Shown here in pieces: positions 26,561 through 36,685 of a stretch of DNA of 64,000 nucleotides. Position 1 is the first letter of the stretch, and each line of letters begins with the position of its first letter. Made by a program: the position numbers and the translations under genes. The stretch lies in the NCBI RefSeq assembly GCF_002156385.1, contig NZ_MVJM01000001.1, positions 244,662 through 308,661 of the forward strand, in the 5' to 3' direction. The notes under the pieces were generated by a model that was not told the DNA's origin, did not search any database, and saw only the letters and a program-made list of their open reading frames with translations. The stretch comes from Halalkalibacter urbisdiaboli. GTDB taxonomy: Bacteria; Bacillota; Bacilli; Bacillales; Bacillaceae_D.

Positions 26561-27850
26561 TTATTTATTCTCCAATTTAGCGATATGCTCAAAGAAACTT
26601 GGATACGAAACAGCAATTGCTTCACTACGCTCGATAGCCACTTCCCCTTCAGAAATAAGTCCAGCAATCGCCATCGCCATTCCAATTCGATGGTCTCCAT
26701 AGCTACTTACTGCTCCACCATGAAGACTTGTCATTCCTTCAATAATCATTCCATCTTCGGTTGCTTTAATATTTGCTCCTAGTTTTGACAGTTCACTTAC
26801 AACTGTGTCAATTCGGTTTGTTTCTTTAACTTTCAACTCTTCTGCATCTTTAATGACCGTTTTCCCTTTTGCTTGAGTAGCTAAAACAGCGATAACAGGG
26901 ATTTCATCTATAAGACGTGGAATTAAATCCCCACTAATTTCAATCCCTTGTAGTTCTGATGTTGAAATCGTAATATCGCCAATCGGTTCACCTCCGACCA
27001 TTTTTTCATTCCTAATTTCCATCGAAGCACCCATCTTCTCCAATACATCAATAATCCCCGAGCGAGTTGGATTCAGACCAACCCCTTCTAATGTAACACG
27101 GCTATTCGGGACGATCGCTGCAGCAACTAGGAAAAAAGCCGCTGATGAAACATCACCAGGTACGACAATATGTTGGGCAGTTAACGCTTGCCCCCCTTCA
27201 ACGGATACTGTTAGTCCATCACGTTTCACCGTCACTCCATACGCTTCAAGCATACGCTCTGTATGGTCACGAGACAGCGCTGGCTCTGACACAGATGTCG
27301 TCCCCTCACTTTGTAAGCCTGCCAGTAAGATTGCCGACTTTACTTGAGCGCTCGCTACCTTTGATTGAAAATGTATTCCTTTTGTAGAACCACCTCTAAC
27401 AGAAAGCGGTGTGAAATTACCTTCATTTCGCCCATCGATTTCTGCTCCCATCTCACGTAGTGGATCGGTTACACGAGCCATTGGCCGCTTCGCAATCGAA
27501 TCATCTCCAATGAGGACAGAATGGAACGGTCTTGTTGCTAAAATTCCAAGCATTAAACGAGTCGTCGTACCTGAATTCCCAACGTCTAATATTTCACTCG
27601 GCTCCTCTAAACCATCCCAGCCCTTTCCCTCAATTTTCACTTTTTCACCAGCTTGTTCGATATGAACTCCAAGTTTTTTGAAACAAGATATCGTACTTAA
27701 GCAATCCTCACCTGGCAAAAAGCCTTCTACTGTTGTTGTACCGTTCGCGATTGCACCAAACATAACTGCACGGTGAGAAATTGATTTATCCCCTGGCACT
27801 TTAATCGCGCCATTTAAGCCAGCCACTTTTTTTACTGTTTTCAACGTCAT
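26561..27850 (-). CDS. aroA: 3-phosphoshikimate 1-carboxyvinyltransferase (EPSP synthase)
   Basis: 429 aa from the ATG at 27850, which follows AAGGAGGAAACC. Joins shikimate-3-phosphate and PEP. Motifs: [35 protein letters not shown] (PEP-binding), the Lys/Arg region SKRPM-like [12 protein letters not shown], and the [11 protein letters not shown] and [13 protein letters not shown] blocks. The gene is called aroE in B. subtilis. Last gene of the aromatic supraoperon, 14 bases after tyrA. Confidence 0.96.
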   Translation of the reverse strand: MTLKTVKKVAGLNGAIKVPGDKSISHRAVMFGAIANGTTTVEGFLPGEDCLSTISCFKKLGVHIEQAGEKVKIEGKGWDGLEEPSEILDVGNSGTTTRLMLGILATRPFHSVLIGDDSIAKRPMARVTDPLREMGAEIDGRNEGNFTPLSVRGGSTKGIHFQSKVASAQVKSAILLAGLQSEGTTSVSEPALSRDHTERMLEAYGVTVKRDGLTVSVEGGQALTAQHIVVPGDVSSAAFFLVAAAIVPNSRVTLEGVGLNPTRSGIIDVLEKMGASMEIRNEKMVGGEPIGDITISTSELQGIEISGDLIPRLIDEIPVIAVLATQAKGKTVIKDAEELKVKETNRIDTVVSELSKLGANIKATEDGMIIEGMTSLHGGAVSSYGDHRIGMAMAIAGLISEGEVAIERSEAIAVSYPSFFEHIAKLENK

Positions 27851-27863
27851 GAAGGTTTCCTCC

Positions 27864-28961
27864 TTACATAATATAGGTATCATACATATTTGTTTGCAAA
27901 TATTTCTTTGCTTGCTCTCGATCCTCTTCCGAACGAAAACTTAGTCTGAGCACACCCATAATATCCTCTCGTGTTTCGAGAATCCGGATATTTGTCAAAC
28001 TAATTTGGTGATCAGCTAATATACTAGTCACATCTGAAATAACACCGGGATGGTCAGGTACATCAACAAATAAATCATAAAAAGCCGGAATGGCTCCCTT
28101 TTCTCTTACAGGAAGTCTATCCCGAAATGTTTTCGCTTCCTTGAAGTATGTATATATGTCGTCAGAACGTTCGTTTTCAATAAGTGTTTTAATCTCTTCC
28201 ATTTCAGACATCCAGGCTTCCAATAATTCAAGCAAGCTGTCTTTATTATGGAGTAAAATGTCGCGCCACATTGTAGGACTACTAGAAGCAATACGTGTTA
28301 TATCACGGAAGCCACCGGCAGCTAATCGAGGAACGAGTGGATGATCATGCTCCATTTTCGCTACTTGTCTTACTAAGCTAGCAGCAATCACATGTGGAAA
28401 ATGACTAATTGCACCAGCAATGCGATCATGCTCCTCGGGCAACAGTTCAATAAAGCTTGCCTTTGTCCCTTTTAACCAATTTTGCAGTTGTATGACTGAA
28501 CGTGTGTCTGTATCTCTTTCTGGCGTTAAAATGTAAAATGCATTTTCAAATAAATGAGCTCTAGCAGCTTGAACACCTGTTTTATGAGAGCCTGCCATCG
28601 GATGTCCACCAATAAACGTTACACCCTTTTCCTTTAAACAGTGAGATTGTTCAAATATTCGTTGCTTCGTACTTCCTACATCAGTAATGATTGCCCCGGA
28701 CTTTAGGCTGTACGTAGAAATATCATACAAAAGCTGCTCCGTCTTCGTAACAGGTATCGCTAAAACAATAAGATCTGCATCCCGTACACCTTCTTCAACT
28801 GAATCAGCAATCTCATCAATCACTTTTAATGATTGAGCCATCTTTAATTGTTCTTTTTGAATATCATAGCCACGTATAATAACATCATGCTCTCTTTTTA
28901 TCGCCAAGGCGATTGAGCCACCAATTAAGCCCAAGCCAATTATAAACGCTTTTCTTTGCAT
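27864..28961 (-). CDS. tyrA: Prephenate dehydrogenase with ACT domain
   Basis: 365 aa. Oxidative decarboxylation of prephenate to 4-hydroxyphenylpyruvate for tyrosine. Dinucleotide loop [14 protein letters not shown], the family motif [14 protein letters not shown] with the active histidine, and VTKTE. The C-terminal 75 residues ([20 protein letters not shown]) form an ACT domain for feedback control by tyrosine. Downstream of hisC but beyond a terminator, so read-through or a separate promoter must supply it. Confidence 0.95.
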   Translation of the reverse strand: MQRKAFIIGLGLIGGSIALAIKREHDVIIRGYDIQKEQLKMAQSLKVIDEIADSVEEGVRDADLIVLAIPVTKTEQLLYDISTYSLKSGAIITDVGSTKQRIFEQSHCLKEKGVTFIGGHPMAGSHKTGVQAARAHLFENAFYILTPERDTDTRSVIQLQNWLKGTKASFIELLPEEHDRIAGAISHFPHVIAASLVRQVAKMEHDHPLVPRLAAGGFRDITRIASSSPTMWRDILLHNKDSLLELLEAWMSEMEEIKTLIENERSDDIYTYFKEAKTFRDRLPVREKGAIPAFYDLFVDVPDHPGVISDVTSILADHQISLTNIRILETREDIMGVLRLSFRSEEDREQAKKYLQTNMYDTYIM

Positions 28962-28982
28962 GCTGTTCTCCTTTCCCTCTTA

Positions 28983-29022
28983 TGAAAAACCGTCCTTCAC
29001 CTTAGAGATGAAAGACGGATTT
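28983..29022 (-). terminator. Terminator between hisC and tyrA
   Basis: Minus strand CCGTC(T)TTCA / TGAA(G)GACGG stem followed by TTTTTC, directly after the hisC stop. It divides the supraoperon into trp-hisC and tyrA-aroA parts. Confidence 0.75.
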
Positions 29023-29028
29023 CAATCA

Positions 29029-30132
29029 CTACCCTTGCTGAACCGACTTTTCAGCTAGGAACCCCTCAAGAATTCCAAAGAGCTCATCGTTTTGCTCTTC
29101 ACTGCCGATCGTGATTCGGACGCAAGTAGGGAAGCCAAGCGCCTCACCAGAACGAACGATAAAACCACGTCTAAGCAAATAATCAAAAAGCTCATTACCA
29201 GGACATTTAAAATCAATCAAAACAAAATTTGTTTGTGAAGGATAATAGTATAGGTTATGCTTTTCACAGAACGCTACAAATTGCTCTAAGCCTCTCGTAT
29301 TTTTCGCCACACATTCAGTAATAAATTGCTCGTCCTCTAAAGCAGCAGCTGCGGCTAAATGAGCGAATGTCGTGTTATTAAATGGAGGGCGAATAGGATC
29401 AAGTAATGAAATCAGTTTAGGGCTCGCTACACCAAAACCAACTCGAAGAGCTGCTAAGCCGTATGCTTTTGAAAATGTCCGTAAAATCATTAAGTTTTCA
29501 TATTTCTCAAGTAATGGTAAAGTTTCCGGATAATCTTCTGCTGTCACATATTCGTAGTACGCTTCATCTGAAACAACTAATACATGCTTCGGAACACGTT
29601 CGATAAAGGACTCAAACGCCACTTGATTAACGTATGTTCCAGATGGATTATTCGGATTACATACCCAAATAATTCTCGTCTTTTCATCAATTGCTTCTAG
29701 CATCGCATCCAAGTCATGAACACCATCAATTGATGGCACTTCTCTAACTTCGGCACCTTCAATTGTTGCATTAAGTTTGTATTGTGAAAAGGTCGGGTCT
29801 GCAGTCACTGTATTCGTATCCGGAGATAAAAACGCTCGACAAAGGAACTGAATGACTTCGTCTGAACCATTTCCGAAAACAAGTTGATTTTTTGCAACCC
29901 CTAATTTAGAAGCTACCTTTTCTCTTAAAAAAGCAGCATATCCATCGGGATAGATTGCAGTTTCTGAAGCAGCCTGACGAATCGCTTCGGCTGCTTTCGG
30001 CGATGCTCCAAATGGATTTTCATTTGAAGCAAGCTTTATAACCTTTGATAATCCGAATTCTTTTTTTACTTCTTCAATTGGCTTCCCTGGTTTATAGGAA
30101 GGAAGACCACTTAACTGCGGTTTTGCTTGCAT
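29029..30132 (-). CDS. hisC: Histidinol-phosphate/aromatic aminotransferase
   Basis: 367 aa from the ATG at 30132 (site GAGGTG). PLP enzyme acting on histidinol phosphate and, in Bacillus, also on phenylpyruvate and hydroxyphenylpyruvate, which explains its place in the aromatic operon. Seen: [12 protein letters not shown] at the N-terminus, [18 protein letters not shown] and the PLP lysine in [15 protein letters not shown]. Confidence 0.95.
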   Translation of the reverse strand: MQAKPQLSGLPSYKPGKPIEEVKKEFGLSKVIKLASNENPFGASPKAAEAIRQAASETAIYPDGYAAFLREKVASKLGVAKNQLVFGNGSDEVIQFLCRAFLSPDTNTVTADPTFSQYKLNATIEGAEVREVPSIDGVHDLDAMLEAIDEKTRIIWVCNPNNPSGTYVNQVAFESFIERVPKHVLVVSDEAYYEYVTAEDYPETLPLLEKYENLMILRTFSKAYGLAALRVGFGVASPKLISLLDPIRPPFNNTTFAHLAAAAALEDEQFITECVAKNTRGLEQFVAFCEKHNLYYYPSQTNFVLIDFKCPGNELFDYLLRRGFIVRSGEALGFPTCVRITIGSEEQNDELFGILEGFLAEKSVQQG

Positions 30133-30171
30133 CTTTAGCACCTCACCTTGTGAAAGTATCCTACCTCTATG

Positions 30172-30975
30172 TTACGACGAAATGAGCGAGGTGACAAACG
30201 TTTTTATTTCGTTTAGCGCCTCTGGCCTAGACTCTGTCTTCGTTAATTTATCTTGTAAGCTTCCAATCGTTGAAACAAGTGCACTTCCGACAACAACCCC
30301 GTCAGCATGCTCTTTCATTACATTCACTTGTTCCTTTGTCGAAATCCCAAATCCTACTGCGATTGGAACATGACTTGACTCTCGAACCGTTTGTAAAAAT
30401 TCATATACACGCGGGTCTAATTCTGAACGCGCTCCAGTTACCCCTAATGATGACACGCAATAAAGAAACCCTTGAGCCTTTTTTGCAATTTTTACGATAC
30501 GTTGTTTTGACGTTGGTGCAACGAGTGAAATTAATGAAAGGTTATGTTTATTACATAAAGCCGCTAATTGTTCACTTTCCTCAAACGGAAGGTCTGGAAC
30601 TAGAATTCCATCAATGCCTAAATCCTCCGCTTGTGCTGTAAATCGTTCCTCACCGTATTGTAACAATGGGTTGAAATACGTAAAAATCACGACCGGAATC
30701 GTTAAACCACGTTCACGCATTTTAGGAACAAGATGCAATGCCTTTTCTAATGTCATTCCGTTTTCTAATGCCCGTTTAGAAGCAGCTTGAATCGTTGGAC
30801 CATCTGCTAGAGGGTCTGAATAAGGAATCCCTAGCTCCAAAATACTTGCTCCCGCCTCCTGAAGGCTTAACGCGATCTCAACAGTCGCATCAGCCGTTGG
30901 ATCCCCCGCCGTAATAAACGGAATAAATAACGAGTCCCCTTTAGTTGTTGCTTCCTTCATCCGATTAATCCCCAT
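30172..30975 (-). CDS. trpA: Tryptophan synthase alpha chain
   Basis: 267 aa from the ATG at 30975 (site GAGGTG, 6 bases). Splits indole-3-glycerol phosphate into indole and glyceraldehyde-3-phosphate. Catalytic Glu in [19 protein letters not shown] and Asp in the same stretch; phosphate loop [10 protein letters not shown]. Overlaps the trpB end by 11 bases. Confidence 0.96.
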   Translation of the reverse strand: MGINRMKEATTKGDSLFIPFITAGDPTADATVEIALSLQEAGASILELGIPYSDPLADGPTIQAASKRALENGMTLEKALHLVPKMRERGLTIPVVIFTYFNPLLQYGEERFTAQAEDLGIDGILVPDLPFEESEQLAALCNKHNLSLISLVAPTSKQRIVKIAKKAQGFLYCVSSLGVTGARSELDPRVYEFLQTVRESSHVPIAVGFGISTKEQVNVMKEHADGVVVGSALVSTIGSLQDKLTKTESRPEALNEIKTFVTSLISS

Positions 30976-32167
30976 TTGTTTCACCTCTAAAGTGCTTCAT
31001 TAATGTATGCACATCTTTATCGCCTCGTCCAGATAAGCAAACGAGAACCGTCTCCTCTGGCGAAAGAGATTTTGCACGTTCGAATGCTTTAGCTAAGGCG
31101 TGCGCTGATTCAATTGCCGGAATAATCCCTTCCGTCTCTGATAAAAGCTTTAAAGCATCAAGAGCCTGCTGATCGGTTACTGCTTCATATTGAACACGGC
31201 CACTGCTTGCAAGATATGCATGCTCTGGGCCAACACCTGGATAATCTAAGCCTGCTGAAATCGAGTAAGGTTCAATAATTTGCCCCGCCTCATCTTGGAT
31301 TAGGTACGTTAGCGAACCATGAATAACGCCCTTCCGCCCTTTCGTTATCGTCGCTGCATGCTTATCCGTATCAACACCGAACCCAGCTGCTTCAACACCA
31401 ATCATTTGTACGTCATCCTCCAAAAATGGATAAAACGTTCCAATCGCATTACTTCCACCACCAACACAAGCAATAACCTCATTTGGAAGCTTACCTTCAA
31501 CTTCTAGCAGCTGTCTTCTTGCCTCATCTCCAATAATTCGTTGAAAGTCACGTACCATTCGTGGATAGGGGTGTGGACCAACAACAGATCCGATTAAATA
31601 AAATGTATCTTCAGCGTTGGCTACCCAATAGCGAATCGCTTCATTCGTAGCGTCCTTTAATGTTTTACTTCCTGAGGTTGCTGGTACGACTTCTGCACCT
31701 AACAGCTCCATTCGAAACACGTTTAACGCCTGGCGCTTCATATCTTCTTCACCCATAAACACTTTACACTCAAGACCAAAGCGAGCAGCAATTGTAGCTG
31801 ATGCAACACCATGTTGACCCGCACCCGTTTCTGCGACAATTTTATTTTTCCCCATTCGCTTTGCCAGAAGCGCTTGCCCCATCGCATTATTCAGCTTATG
31901 AGCTCCAGTATGAAGGAGATCCTCACGCTTCAAGTAAATCTTCGCTCCACCTAGTTTTTCGGAAATGTTTTTAGCGTATGTTAATGCCGTCGGTCGACCT
32001 GCATATTCTCTTAAGTTTTCATGGTATTCTGCGATGAAAGCTTCATCTGCAAGTGCCTCATCTAGCGACTGTTCTAGTTCCTCAATCACGCTCATTAAGG
32101 TTTCCGGTACATATTTTCCACCGAACTCACCAAAGCGTCCTCGTTTATCAGGATAGCTTACTGCCAC
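30965..32167 (-). CDS. trpB: Tryptophan synthase beta chain
   Basis: 400 aa PLP enzyme condensing indole with serine. PLP lysine in [15 protein letters not shown], substrate loop [18 protein letters not shown], and phosphate loop [10 protein letters not shown]. Starts with GTG inside the end of trpF (20-base overlap), consistent with coupled translation. Confidence 0.96.
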   Translation of the reverse strand: MAVSYPDKRGRFGEFGGKYVPETLMSVIEELEQSLDEALADEAFIAEYHENLREYAGRPTALTYAKNISEKLGGAKIYLKREDLLHTGAHKLNNAMGQALLAKRMGKNKIVAETGAGQHGVASATIAARFGLECKVFMGEEDMKRQALNVFRMELLGAEVVPATSGSKTLKDATNEAIRYWVANAEDTFYLIGSVVGPHPYPRMVRDFQRIIGDEARRQLLEVEGKLPNEVIACVGGGSNAIGTFYPFLEDDVQMIGVEAAGFGVDTDKHAATITKGRKGVIHGSLTYLIQDEAGQIIEPYSISAGLDYPGVGPEHAYLASSGRVQYEAVTDQQALDALKLLSETEGIIPAIESAHALAKAFERAKSLSPEETVLVCLSGRGDKDVHTLMKHFRGETNGD

Positions 32168-32798
32168 AATTGTTCATCCTTTCTTCTAGCTCATTAACTA
32201 AGCTTGCTGATTTAAAGCCATCTTGTTCAATTCCACTTGATAAATCAATCCCATCAGGCTGATACGCAAGTAGCTGTTCAACATTATCTGGACTAACCCC
32301 ACCTGCAATAAATACTGGAACTTGCTGGTGTCGCCCCTCCTCAACGTAAGCAGGAACATGAGACCAATCAAATGATTTGCCTGTACCTCCCCACTTGCCA
32401 TCTGCTTTGCAATCAATAATATAGCCATCCGCCACACCGGTAAACGAACGCATCGTTTCTAGCGCCTGTTCATGATGATGGATGACCTTCCATACAGGAA
32501 GCGCTATTTTCCTTTTCACATCTTGAACAAGTTCAACTGATTCCGCACCATGACATTGAATAATATCCACAGGTACCCCCTTGATAGAAGATGAGATCAT
32601 ATCTGCATCAGCATTAACAAATAGGGCAACAACCTTTTTTCCATTCCGCTCACCCTGTAACCAATTTCTAAGATCGTTGTTTGTCACTTTTCGTTTACTT
32701 TCAGCAAACACAAACCCAATATAATCTGCCCCACTCGCGAGTGCAACATGAACATCGTGTTTTGAATGATTTCCACATATTTTAAGAAGTGGTCTCAA
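32148..32798 (-). CDS. trpF: Phosphoribosylanthranilate isomerase
   Basis: About 216 aa. Typical start [23 protein letters not shown], the Asp of [17 protein letters not shown] and the phosphate loop [12 protein letters not shown]...GIDLSSGIE. No ATG is well placed; the TTG at 32798 after GGAGGAGAGG is the most likely start, overlapping trpC by 17 bases. An upstream TTG at 32825 lacks a site. Confidence 0.93.
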   Translation of the reverse strand: MRPLLKICGNHSKHDVHVALASGADYIGFVFAESKRKVTNNDLRNWLQGERNGKKVVALFVNADADMISSSIKGVPVDIIQCHGAESVELVQDVKRKIALPVWKVIHHHEQALETMRSFTGVADGYIIDCKADGKWGGTGKSFDWSHVPAYVEEGRHQQVPVFIAGGVSPDNVEQLLAYQPDGIDLSSGIEQDGFKSASLVNELEERMNNCGSKLS

Positions 32799-33555
32799 CA
32801 GCCTCTCCTCCAAACAATGTATCAATTCCTCTTTGTGGTGTTTCGGCTCGCATTAACGCTTCACCAACAAGGACACCCGCCGCACCTTGCTCTTTGACAT
32901 AATCAATATCTGCACGCGTATGAATACCACTTTCACTCACAAATAAGCTACCTTCTGGAACAAGCTTACTCATTATTTTCGTTTGTTCTAGTGACGTCTC
33001 AAACGTTTTCAAGTTGCGATTATTAACACCTATAATTTTTGGAGTAAATGTTTCTAGTAATTCAGCTAACTCTTCTACAGCATGAACTTCAACTAAACAT
33101 TCCAAGCCCTTGTCATAGGCTTTGTCATAAAGCGATTTTAGCTGGTCGATTGGAACGGTGCCAACAATTAATAAAATTGCGTCAGCACCAATCCGCACAC
33201 TTTCTTCGATTTGAAGTTCATCTATAATAAAATCTTTTCGTAATATCGGTAATTGGACTGTTTGCTTTACAGCCGTCAAATAGTCACGGTGTCCTTGAAA
33301 GTATGAAACATCCGTAAGGACAGAAATCGCATCGGCCCCACCTTCCTCATAGCCTTTTGCAATAGAAGTTGGTTCAAAGTCTTCGCAAATAACACCTTTT
33401 GACGGAGAAGCTTTTTTCACCTCAGCAATTAACCCTACCGAACGATGACTATTTTTTAAAGCATCATAAAGTGAATAATGTTGGACCTTTACAGCTTCTG
33501 GTAATGTTAGAGCTGTAAGTTCCTCTTGTTTTGTTGCTAAAATTTTATCAAGCAT
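32782..33555 (-). CDS. trpC: Indole-3-glycerol phosphate synthase
   Basis: 257 aa from the ATG at 33555 (MLDKILATKQEELTAL) after GGGGGAG. Motifs: LIAEVKKASPSKGVI with catalytic Lys, AISVLTD, LPILRKDFIID, IIGVNNRNLKTF and SESGIHTRADI. Overlaps trpD by 8 bases. Confidence 0.95.
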   Translation of the reverse strand: MLDKILATKQEELTALTLPEAVKVQHYSLYDALKNSHRSVGLIAEVKKASPSKGVICEDFEPTSIAKGYEEGGADAISVLTDVSYFQGHRDYLTAVKQTVQLPILRKDFIIDELQIEESVRIGADAILLIVGTVPIDQLKSLYDKAYDKGLECLVEVHAVEELAELLETFTPKIIGVNNRNLKTFETSLEQTKIMSKLVPEGSLFVSESGIHTRADIDYVKEQGAAGVLVGEALMRAETPQRGIDTLFGGEAVETTS

Positions 33556-34570
33556 TAGTAGACTCCCCCTGATTCTGCAACGATAAAAAATGTTCATATA
33601 CTTTTCCTGATGAAATCGCCTCTTTTACTGCCATTACACCTGCTTTAATGGAATCAACTTTATCCGCGGCATATAATGCTGCCCCTGCGTTTAATACTAC
33701 AATAGACTCTGCCGAAATATTTGCTTTCCCTTGAAGAACGAGTCGGATAAGAGCTGCACTTTCCTCAGGCGTATCAACCTGTATCTCTTCAAGCTTTCCG
33801 TAGTTAAGCCCAACATCTTCAGGAGTTAATGTGTAGCTAAGAATTTCTTGTCCCTTTACTTCAACCACACTCGTTGGTGCAGTAATTGAACACTCATCTA
33901 AGCCTTCTCCACCTGTTACAAATAGGGTATGAGCTGTCCCTAAACGTGCTAGTGTTTCAGCCATCTTCTTAGCAAAATCAGCATGATATACCCCTATTAA
34001 TTGATGTTTTGCTCTTGCTGGATTTGTTAAAGGTCCAAGCAAATTAAAGACGGTACGAAAGCCAATTTCTTTTCTAGGCACAACTGCATGCTTCATCGAT
34101 TGGTGATAAAGTGGCGCAAAGAGAAAACATAGATTTTTCTCTTTTAATACATTCACCGCTTCTTCCGGTGTGCTTTGAATCTCGATTCCAAGCTTTTCAA
34201 GAACGTCTGCACTACCACTTTTTGACGATACAGCACGATTTCCATGCTTCGCAACCTTCACACCCATAGCAGATAAAACGATCGCTGTTGTCGTTGAAAT
34301 ATTAAACGTACTTAAATCATCTCCACCTGTACCACATGTATCAACTACGCCCTCAAGCTGATGAGGAATTGTAATTGAATGCTGTCGCATCGCTTTTGCA
34401 AACCCAGCCATTTCATCAACCGTTTCACCACGAAAGCGTAGCACCGTAAGCAAACTTGCAATTTGACTAGCAGTTGCTTGCCCAGTCATAATCTCATTCA
34501 TTAACTGCTCTGCTTCCTGTTCCGTTAGCGTTTTTCCTTCCATGCACATACTTAATTGCTGTTTAAACAT
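33548..34570 (-). CDS. trpD: Anthranilate phosphoribosyltransferase
   Basis: 340 aa from the ATG at 34570 (MFKQQLSMCMEGKTLTEQEA) after GAGGAGGCG. Active-site glycine loop VDTCGTGGDDLSTFNIST, KHGNRAVSSKSGSADVLE and the metal-binding acidic pair in GEGLDECS. Overlaps trpE by 8 bases. Confidence 0.95.
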   Translation of the reverse strand: MFKQQLSMCMEGKTLTEQEAEQLMNEIMTGQATASQIASLLTVLRFRGETVDEMAGFAKAMRQHSITIPHQLEGVVDTCGTGGDDLSTFNISTTTAIVLSAMGVKVAKHGNRAVSSKSGSADVLEKLGIEIQSTPEEAVNVLKEKNLCFLFAPLYHQSMKHAVVPRKEIGFRTVFNLLGPLTNPARAKHQLIGVYHADFAKKMAETLARLGTAHTLFVTGGEGLDECSITAPTSVVEVKGQEILSYTLTPEDVGLNYGKLEEIQVDTPEESAALIRLVLQGKANISAESIVVLNAGAALYAADKVDSIKAGVMAVKEAISSGKVYEHFLSLQNQGESTNA

Positions 34571-36071
34571 GAGACGCCTCCTCACTGCCAAACATTCTTT
34601 CAGCCAATTGTACCGCCCTAATAAGTGCCTTTGCCTTATTTCTTGTTTCTTCATATTCATTCTCTGGAACTGAATCTGCAACAACCCCGGCCCCTGCCTG
34701 AATATAAGCCTTCCCATCCTTTAATACCATCGTCCGAATGGCGATACAAGAGTCAATGTTTCCATCAAACCCCAAATAACCAATCGCACCAGCATAGAGA
34801 CCTCGCTTCGTCGGTTCTAGCTCCTGCAAAATTTCCATCGCACGGATTTTCGGTGCTCCAGACACTGTTCCCGCAGGAAAGGAGGCCATTAATGCCTCAA
34901 GAGGTTCATTGTCTTGACGAAGACGACCTGTCACCTTCGAAATAATGTGCATGACATGTGAGAAATAGCCGATAGACAGCAATGTTGGTGTTTCCACAGA
35001 ACCATATTCCGCTATTCTTCCAACATCATTCCTTGCAAGGTCTACAAGCATATAGTGCTCAGCTCGTTCCTTTTCATCTGCAAGAAGATCCTTTGCTAGC
35101 TCCGCATCTTCTTTCTCCGTTTTCCCACGTGGTCTCGTCCCCGCTATTGGATGGATTTCAACGTGGCCATCTAGAACTTGAACTAGGCGTTCAGGAGAAC
35201 TACCGACGACTTCGAGCCCATTAAGCTTTAAATAAAATAAATATGGAGAAGGGTTAACCATTCGAAGGACACGATAAATTTCTAAAGCTGATGCTGATAC
35301 AGGTACTTCAAATCGTTGTGAAAGTACGGTCTGAAACACATCCCCAGCTTTAATATACTCTTGAATTTTTTTCACATCTTCAAGAAATGCTTGCTTTTCA
35401 TAATTTGACTTCACATTCTCGAATGAAACTTCGTCATCCAAAGCTGGTGTTGTTTTTAACATTAATCCTTTTGGTGGTGTTTCTAATAACGTAGTAATCG
35501 TTTCAATCGTTTTGGTTGAAGCTGCGTATTGCTCTTTTAGTGATGTATTGTCGTTTATCACTGAATGATCAATAATCGTTAATTCTTTATTTTTATGGTT
35601 ATAGGCAATTAGGGTTTGACAAAAAAGGAATTGATAATGAGGAACTGTTCGCTCACCTTTTTGCTTTAATGTTGGTTCAATCGATTCAATTGCATCATAG
35701 CTCATATAGCCAACTGCCCCTCCGCGGAACGGAATTGGTGCATCTACTGGCTGAACATTTAAATAGGTCATCGTTTCGTTAAAGGTTTGTTGAAAAGATG
35801 TAGATTCAACAATTACTTCTCGTTGTTTTGAATAAGTACGATAAATACCATCCTCTTCAATTAATTCATATAGAGGATTTAATCCTATAAACGAAAATTT
35901 TGACCATGATGACTCATCATCATTACTTTCAAGAAGAAAAGAAACTTGCTCTCCTAATTGATGAACAATTTGAATCGGTGTTAACCCATCAGCAAAAAAA
36001 CGTTGAACGACAGGAACTGTTTTGTACGTTGCTGCTGCTTGTTGGAAAGCAGCAAAAGAGGTTTCTTTCAT
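34563..36071 (-). CDS. trpE: Anthranilate synthase component I
   Basis: 502 aa from the ATG at 36071 after AAGGAGTG. Makes anthranilate from chorismate. The chorismate-binding domain shows GDVFQTVLSQRFEVP, GSSPERLV, HPIAGTRPRGKTEKED, ASFPAGTVSGAPKIRAMEI and AGAGVVADSVPENEYEET. There is no glutaminase domain and no trpG gene in the window, as in B. subtilis where the amidotransferase subunit is shared with folate synthesis elsewhere. First gene after the TRAP leader. Confidence 0.96.
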   Translation of the reverse strand: MKETSFAAFQQAAATYKTVPVVQRFFADGLTPIQIVHQLGEQVSFLLESNDDESSWSKFSFIGLNPLYELIEEDGIYRTYSKQREVIVESTSFQQTFNETMTYLNVQPVDAPIPFRGGAVGYMSYDAIESIEPTLKQKGERTVPHYQFLFCQTLIAYNHKNKELTIIDHSVINDNTSLKEQYAASTKTIETITTLLETPPKGLMLKTTPALDDEVSFENVKSNYEKQAFLEDVKKIQEYIKAGDVFQTVLSQRFEVPVSASALEIYRVLRMVNPSPYLFYLKLNGLEVVGSSPERLVQVLDGHVEIHPIAGTRPRGKTEKEDAELAKDLLADEKERAEHYMLVDLARNDVGRIAEYGSVETPTLLSIGYFSHVMHIISKVTGRLRQDNEPLEALMASFPAGTVSGAPKIRAMEILQELEPTKRGLYAGAIGYLGFDGNIDSCIAIRTMVLKDGKAYIQAGAGVVADSVPENEYEETRNKAKALIRAVQLAERMFGSEEASHV

Positions 36072-36142
36072 TTTCAATCACTCCTTCATCATTGGAATGA
36101 ATGAAATGAGGAGACAATATTAGACAATTATATATGATGACA

Positions 36143-36176
36143 AAAAAACACCCTAAGACCCATAGGCTTAGGGTGT
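36143..36176 (-). terminator. trp leader terminator
   Basis: ACACCCTAAG / CTTAGGGTGT, a 10-bp stem with a 9-base loop, then TTTTTTT, 72 bases before the trpE start. In the TRAP mechanism it forms when TRAP is bound. Confidence 0.9.
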
Positions 36177-36180
36177 GATC

Positions 36181-36286
36181 CATACACGTATCCCTAGCTT
36201 ACTCGGCTCTCCTCAGCTCATCTCATTCTCTACTCTACTAAAATACTCTAAGCAAAATTCTCAACTAAAGATTGACCTAATGTCAA
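36181..36286 (-). promoter_or_regulatory. trp leader: TRAP-binding GAG/UAG repeats and antiterminator
   Basis: Reading the minus strand from 36267: UAG-UU-GAG, then from 36248 GAG, UAG, GAG, GAG, GAG, GAG, GAG, GAG, GAG and UAG (36196-36194). Seven consecutive GAGs are separated by 2-3 bases (UA, AAU, AU, CU, GA, CC), the spacing TRAP needs. The last UAG lies in UAGGG, which pairs with CCCUA in the terminator 5' arm, extended by GUGU/ACAC, giving an antiterminator that TRAP binding would block. TTGACA at 36286-36281 is a candidate -35, but no convincing -10 follows. mtrB, encoding TRAP, lies in this window at 45680. Confidence 0.88.
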
Positions 36287-36297
36287 TTTCGTATAGT

Positions 36298-36681
36298 TTA
36301 ACTTGATTTGCTCTCTCTCGTCAAGGATAAATCCGGTCTAAGCTTTTGCGCATCTTTTAAATAAATATGTTTAATATCAGCCTGACGTTTGTCTGTATTA
36401 ATTGTCATTAACACACGAACACAGAGTGGTAAACTTCCTTTAACAGGAATCTCTTGCGCGCACGTTACTGGTACAAAAGACCATTCAGGAAAACGTCTCA
36501 TCGCCTTTGCAGGAAACGCTGCTTTAATATCATCCGTTACTGTCATCAAAACTTGAGCAACCTGCTCCGCCTCAATTTCATTCTCCTTGATTATTGCTCT
36601 TAATAATTCTTCTGTTGCATCTAATACTTCCTGTTCATTATCTTCCGTTATCGTTATTGCACCACGAATACCTCGAATCAC
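36298..36681 (-). CDS. aroH: Chorismate mutase (AroH type)
   Basis: 127 aa trimeric monofunctional enzyme, same size as B. subtilis AroH. N-terminal IRGIRGAITITEDNEQEV, MTVTDDIKAAFPAKAMR, and Arg/Cys region CVRVLMTINTDK. Starts with GTG after GGGGGAG; four bases after aroB. Routes chorismate to phenylalanine and tyrosine. Confidence 0.95.
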   Translation of the reverse strand: MIRGIRGAITITEDNEQEVLDATEELLRAIIKENEIEAEQVAQVLMTVTDDIKAAFPAKAMRRFPEWSFVPVTCAQEIPVKGSLPLCVRVLMTINTDKRQADIKHIYLKDAQKLRPDLSLTRESKSS

Positions 36682-36685
36682 GAAC

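Noticed and set aside
26449-26782. Short frames on both strands around the candidate sRNA and the aroA 3' end
   Set aside because: They cross the terminator hairpins or the aroA coding sequence and have no ribosome binding site.
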